A stretch of DNA of 16,366 nt from DAOTWP01 sp034435675 (lineage in GTDB: Bacteria > Chloroflexota > Anaerolineae > Aggregatilineales > Phototrophicaceae): contig DAOTWP010000202.1 of the NCBI GenBank assembly GCA_034435675.1, forward strand, positions 1 to 16,366, written 5' to 3'. A program made the position numbers and the translations under genes. This document shows, piece by piece, positions 13,353-16,366 of the stretch; within the stretch, counting starts at the first letter, position 1; each line of letters opens with the position of its first letter. Under the pieces are notes generated by a model that saw nothing but the letters and a program-made list of their open reading frames with translations, searched no databases and was not told where the DNA came from.

Positions 13353-13386
13353 GCTGGCAGCGTGCATGCAAAGTCAAGCTGCCAGC
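13353..13386. other. Inverted repeat GCTGGCAGC/GCTGCCAGC
   Basis: Two perfect 9-base arms flank a 16-nt loop in the 264-bp gap between the M32 start and the end of the ABC operon. On the minus strand it lies 76 nt after the permease stop and could be a terminator or protein-binding site. No T-tract is visible. No reading frame in the gap has a ribosome-binding site. Confidence 0.4.
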
Positions 13387-13461
13387 GCACAAAGGACAAG
13401 GGAAGCAGCGGGGGGCTTGCTGCCCGCCCGCCGTTTCAACCGATATTGAGATTGTCCACGA

Positions 13462-14535
13462 TTACGCCAGCGCCAGCCGTTCACGCCGCGCGGGTGCGCG
13501 GATGACAAAGCCAATCGCCGCCACCAGCAGGGCGATCAGCACCAGCAGCACCAGCAGATGCGGCGCAATGTCCGCAAAGCCGCCGCCCTCCTGCGTCAAA
13601 ATCAACACTGGCGCGATGATGTAGTAAGTGGGGAACACCTGCCCGATCACCTGCGGAATATCCTGGAACAGATAGACCAGCGCCGGGGCATACAGCAGAA
13701 TGCCCAGCCCTTTGATGGTGGCAAACAGTGTGCTGGTATCCTTGATGAACAAGCCCAGCAGAATGCCAAACGCCGCCGCCAGCCCGGACCCCAGCGCCAG
13801 CGTGAGCAGCAGCAGCAGGGTCTCGCCGTTGAACGCGCCGTTCAGCAGCAGGGTCAGCACAGAAACAATCACGCTCAGCGCCGCGCCGACCAGCGCTTTG
13901 GCAAGCAGCACTTCGCCCAACCGTGTTGGCGTTGTTGTTAAGGCGGTCAGCGTGCGCTGCTGCTTTTCTTCCACCACCGACGCCGCCGGAACCATCGTGC
14001 CGCCGATCATCACCGCCATCAGCAGGATAAACGGCAGCAGCCGCTGCTCTATCGGCATGGCGCTGCCATCGCCCAGGTTGACGACGTTCACTTGCAGCGG
14101 CAGGTCGCGCCCGGCAGTCTGGTTGACAATGCGCTGGAGCGCCGCGCCAAAGACCACCCGATCCTGCGCCAGGCTTTGCCCCCAGACGAGCAGATCAAGC
14201 TGCACCGCCTGCCCGGACGCCAGCGCGGCATCGAAGCCGTCCGGGATGACCAGCCCCAGATCGAACCGACCATCGGCAATCGCCTGGCGCAGCGCGGCTT
14301 CCGAATCCACCACCGTGAGGTCAACAAACGCCAGTTCTGCCAGCGCCGTGCCAACCTGCGAGGGCGCGCTTTCGACCACGCCGACCTGAATACGCTCGGA
14401 AAAGAGCGAACCGAACAGCAGCGTGACCACCAGCGACATGACCAGCGGCACCACCACTGCAAAGATCACGAAAAAGCCCGACGCGCCCCCGCGCATTTCC
14501 CGGCTGATGAGCAGCCGCAGGCGATTAAAGTCCAT
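13462..14535 (-). CDS. ABC-2 type transporter permease (second permease of operon)
   Basis: The 357-residue product has a first TM helix at about 20-43, a large extracytoplasmic loop to about 165, then five further hydrophobic segments (about 166-185, 212-232, 238-264, 272-291, 324-346). The signature after the second helix, VVEEKQQRTLTALTTTPTRLGEVLLAKAL (187-215), is the coupling-helix region typical of ABC2_membrane_3 / NatB-like permeases. It starts with AGGAGG 8 nt before ATG 14535, and its first 11 bases overlap the end of the preceding permease gene, so the two are translationally coupled. Together with that permease and the ATPase it would form a heterodimeric exporter. Substrate unknown. 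Confidence 0.93.
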   Translation of the reverse strand: MDFNRLRLLISREMRGGASGFFVIFAVVVPLVMSLVVTLLFGSLFSERIQVGVVESAPSQVGTALAELAFVDLTVVDSEAALRQAIADGRFDLGLVIPDGFDAALASGQAVQLDLLVWGQSLAQDRVVFGAALQRIVNQTAGRDLPLQVNVVNLGDGSAMPIEQRLLPFILLMAVMIGGTMVPAASVVEEKQQRTLTALTTTPTRLGEVLLAKALVGAALSVIVSVLTLLLNGAFNGETLLLLLTLALGSGLAAAFGILLGLFIKDTSTLFATIKGLGILLYAPALVYLFQDIPQVIGQVFPTYYIIAPVLILTQEGGGFADIAPHLLVLLVLIALLVAAIGFVIRAPARRERLALA

Positions 14536-15571
14536 ACAGTTTCCTCCTCAACACCCCGCCGCCCAGCAGCAGCACGCCCACACCGCCCAGCAGCAGCACA
14601 CCCATATGCGTCAGCACCGCGCCCCAGCCCGCGCCGAAGTTCGCCACCTGATCGACCGCGTCCACCAGCCAGTAGGTTGGGATCAGCTTCATCCAGTCCG
14701 ACGTGCCGCCGGGGAACAGCACGGTCATCGCCGGGATGCTCAGCACCAGCACCGCCAGAATGCCCCAGCCAATCACCGAGAGCATATCGCGCGCCACAGA
14801 GGCGATCAAAAACGCAATGCCTGTGACCATCAGCGACCCCAGCAGCAGCACCAGCAGCACCAGCACCGGCTCATGCTGCAAACCACCGGTAAACAGCATC
14901 AGCAGCGCCGCCTGCGCAAACGCCAGCCCCACGCCCATAATGCCCTTGCTGACGAACAGCCCGGTCATGTTCATCGGCGTGGTCAGCAGCGCATACACCG
15001 CGCGCGACTCGACTTCAGTGGTAATCAGGCTTGCCAGCCCCATTGTTTCGACCATCAGCACAAACACGGCGAACAGCGGCACAACCCGGTCACGGAAAGG
15101 AATCTGCTGCCCGACCAGATCAGCGCCGATCACCTCCTGCCGGATGCTGACGGTCGCCGCCTGCCCGCTCAAGCCGTAGCCCAGCCCTTCCAGCAGCGCC
15201 ACCAGCGCCTCCTCACGTTCGGGCGGGGTTTCCGGCGGCAGGTACAGCGTCAGCTCGTAGCCGCTGAACAGGCTGCCCGTGAGGACAATGCCCGCCACCA
15301 CCGTGCGCTCGGCAACCGCCTGTTCGACTGCCGCAGCGGAATCCAGCAGGGTGATGGCGATGCCGCTGCTCTGCTGCGCCTCGTCAAAGGTCGCGGGCAG
15401 TCCCCCCGCATACACCGCCAGATCCAGCGTTTCATCCACGCTGGCGGGCATCAGAATAAACAGCAGCACATAAGCCACCAGCGCCAGCACGGTGATGAAG
15501 GCAAAAAAGCGATCCCGAAAGTAGAGCGTCAGGTCCTTGCCGACCAGCGTTTTGACAATCTGCCAGTTCAT
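14525..15571 (-). CDS. ABC-2 type transporter permease (first permease of operon)
   Basis: The 348-residue product has an N-terminal TM helix (about 22-42), a soluble extracytoplasmic domain (about 43-160), and five hydrophobic segments in the second half (about 163-184, 206-229, 236-257, 265-288, 318-340). ITTEVESRAVYALLTTPMNMTGLFVSKGI (183-211) is the ABC-2 coupling motif corresponding to the EEKQQRTL region of its partner. ATG 15571 overlaps the stop of the ATPase gene as ATGA, a classic coupled arrangement. It is related to but clearly different from the second permease, so the pair is an old duplication. Confidence 0.93.
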   Translation of the reverse strand: MNWQIVKTLVGKDLTLYFRDRFFAFITVLALVAYVLLFILMPASVDETLDLAVYAGGLPATFDEAQQSSGIAITLLDSAAAVEQAVAERTVVAGIVLTGSLFSGYELTLYLPPETPPEREEALVALLEGLGYGLSGQAATVSIRQEVIGADLVGQQIPFRDRVVPLFAVFVLMVETMGLASLITTEVESRAVYALLTTPMNMTGLFVSKGIMGVGLAFAQAALLMLFTGGLQHEPVLVLLVLLLGSLMVTGIAFLIASVARDMLSVIGWGILAVLVLSIPAMTVLFPGGTSDWMKLIPTYWLVDAVDQVANFGAGWGAVLTHMGVLLLGGVGVLLLGGGVLRRKLYGL

Positions 15572-16366
15572 GACGCCAGCCCTCGCCCGGTGATCTTGAT
15601 GAAGATGTCCTCCAGGGTGGCCTCTTCACTGTGCACCGTCACGACGCGCTCGTTCTTGAAAACCTGCTGAACCGCTTCGGACGTGTCGCCGTTGTCCAGC
15701 AGGATTTCGCGCGTTTCCAGCCGCCCGTCTGCAGCTTCGACCTCAACCTTAAGCGCGCGTTTGCCATACTGCTGCTTCAGCCGGTGCGGCGTATCCAGCG
15801 CCACAATCTGCCCCTTGTTGATGAACCCGACCCGATCCGCCAGCTTGTCCGCTTCGAACATGTCGTGCGTCGTCAGGAACACCGTCGCCCCGCGCTGGCG
15901 TTCGGCTTCAATCAGGTTGCGGATCGACTCCGAAGAAACGGGGTCGAGTCCGTCGGTCGGTTCGTCGAGGAACAGGATTTTGGGCTGGTTGACCATCGCG
16001 CGGGCGACCATCAGGCGCTGTTTCAACCCTTTGGAGAAGCCTTCCACACGGTCTTTGCGCCGGTCTGCCAGCCCAACCTTTTCAAGCAGCGGCAGCGGGT
16101 CAAACTTGCGGATGCCAAACAACCCGGCAAACAGCTTCAGGTTTTCCTCGGCAGTCATGCGCTCGTAGAGGTTGTTCTGCTCAAAGCAGACGCCAATCTG
16201 CGCCTGTATTCGGGCAGTATGCTGAGCGATGTCCTGCCCCAGCAGCAGCGCGCGTCCGGCTTTGGCACGCAACTGCCCGGTGAGGATTTTAACCGTGGTG
16301 GATTTGCCAGCGCCGTTGGGACCCAGAAAGCCGAGGATTTCGCCCTCCGCTACCTGAAAGCTGATC
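15568..16366 (-). CDS. ABC transporter ATPase (5' end cut by window edge)
   Basis: The frame is open through the window edge; 265 residues are visible and the start codon lies outside. The ATP-binding parts are complete: Walker A GPNGAGKST (16297-16323), the Q-loop region CFEQNNLYERMTAEENL, the signature FSKGLKQRLMVARAM, Walker B ILFLDEPTDGLDP, and the switch histidine in FLTTHDM. The signature FSKGLKQ departs from LSGGQ in the way usual for ATPases that drive ABC-2 exporters. A C-terminal domain of about 80 residues (LKVEVEAADGRL to EATLEDIFIKITGRG) matches the DUF4162-like tail of NatA/CcmA-type ATPases. A TTG at 16270-16272 is internal leucine, not a start. Confidence 0.95.
   Translation of the reverse strand, partial: ISFQVAEGEILGFLGPNGAGKSTTVKILTGQLRAKAGRALLLGQDIAQHTARIQAQIGVCFEQNNLYERMTAEENLKLFAGLFGIRKFDPLPLLEKVGLADRRKDRVEGFSKGLKQRLMVARAMVNQPKILFLDEPTDGLDPVSSESIRNLIEAERQRGATVFLTTHDMFEADKLADRVGFINKGQIVALDTPHRLKQQYGKRALKVEVEAADGRLETREILLDNGDTSEAVQQVFKNERVVTVHSEEATLEDIFIKITGRGLAS

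Noticed and set aside
10714..13449. 911-codon plus-strand open frame
   Set aside because: It spans two intergenic gaps and is antisense to three recognisable genes (M3, DinB-like, M32). Its length reflects GC-rich third positions, not coding.
14423..15670. 415-codon plus-strand open frame rich in Gln and His
   Set aside because: It is antisense to two ABC permease genes with clear TM and coupling motifs; Gln/His/Arg richness is typical of a reverse-strand shadow of Leu/Val-rich sequence.
15568..16272. Starting the ABC ATPase at 16272
   Set aside because: That codon is an internal TTG; the frame continues upstream through a complete Walker A motif to the window edge.

Overview
The window looks like a GC-rich (about 60%) bacterial chromosome segment. 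The gene mix points to Chloroflexota, probably an Anaerolineae-like lineage or a metagenome-assembled genome from it: M32 and M3 peptidases, DinB-like proteins, Ala/Thr-rich anchored proteins, an NfeD/slipin pair, and intergenic palindromes of the GTAGGGGCAGGTCT type. That placement is inference; there is no rRNA or marker gene here.

Layout. 1-120 is the C-terminal tail of a membrane protein, possibly a GldG-like ABC auxiliary protein. After a repeat-bearing spacer, 428-1897 (+) is an anchored protein with two DUF4340-like domains. It converges on pcm (2088-2795, -). A divergent spacer leads to a three-cluster iron-sulfur protein (2981-3640, +) and a closely linked SH3b/chitosanase-like protein (3651-4811, +). 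These converge on a xylose-isomerase-like TIM-barrel protein (4953-5768, - , GTG start). Next come an NfeD-family membrane protein (6135-6833, +), a 28-residue single-TM microprotein (6847-6933, +), and a slipin/stomatin-type SPFH protein (7477-8394, +). The minus strand then carries an M3 oligopeptidase (9105-10820), a DinB-like protein (10912-11388), an M32 carboxypeptidase (11689-13197), and an ABC-2 export operon of two permeases and an ATPase cut by the window edge (13462-16366).

The strongest unexplained signal is a mosaic of short non-coding inverted-repeat elements in the gaps around the slipin gene. Three families are visible: a 97-bp element (three copies, nearly identical), a 215-bp element with about 28-bp imperfect terminal inverted repeats (two copies, opposite orientation), and a 122-bp element with 16-bp terminal repeats (two copies, same orientation). 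They are joined end to end with shared termini, as 97-215-122 upstream of slipin and short variant-97-215-97-122 downstream. Related solo palindromes lie at 157-212, 277-296, 1925-1945, 1995-2016 and 11561-11616. The upstream cluster lies between the NfeD/microprotein pair and slipin, which elsewhere usually form one operon. The downstream cluster begins at the slipin stop codon.

Functionally, NfeD, the microprotein and slipin form a membrane-microdomain module. The ABC genes form a translationally coupled exporter operon. Pcm repairs damaged protein, and the two metallopeptidases are cytoplasmic peptide-degradation enzymes, each transcribed from its own leader. No CRISPR array, tRNA, rRNA, integrase or transposase gene is visible.
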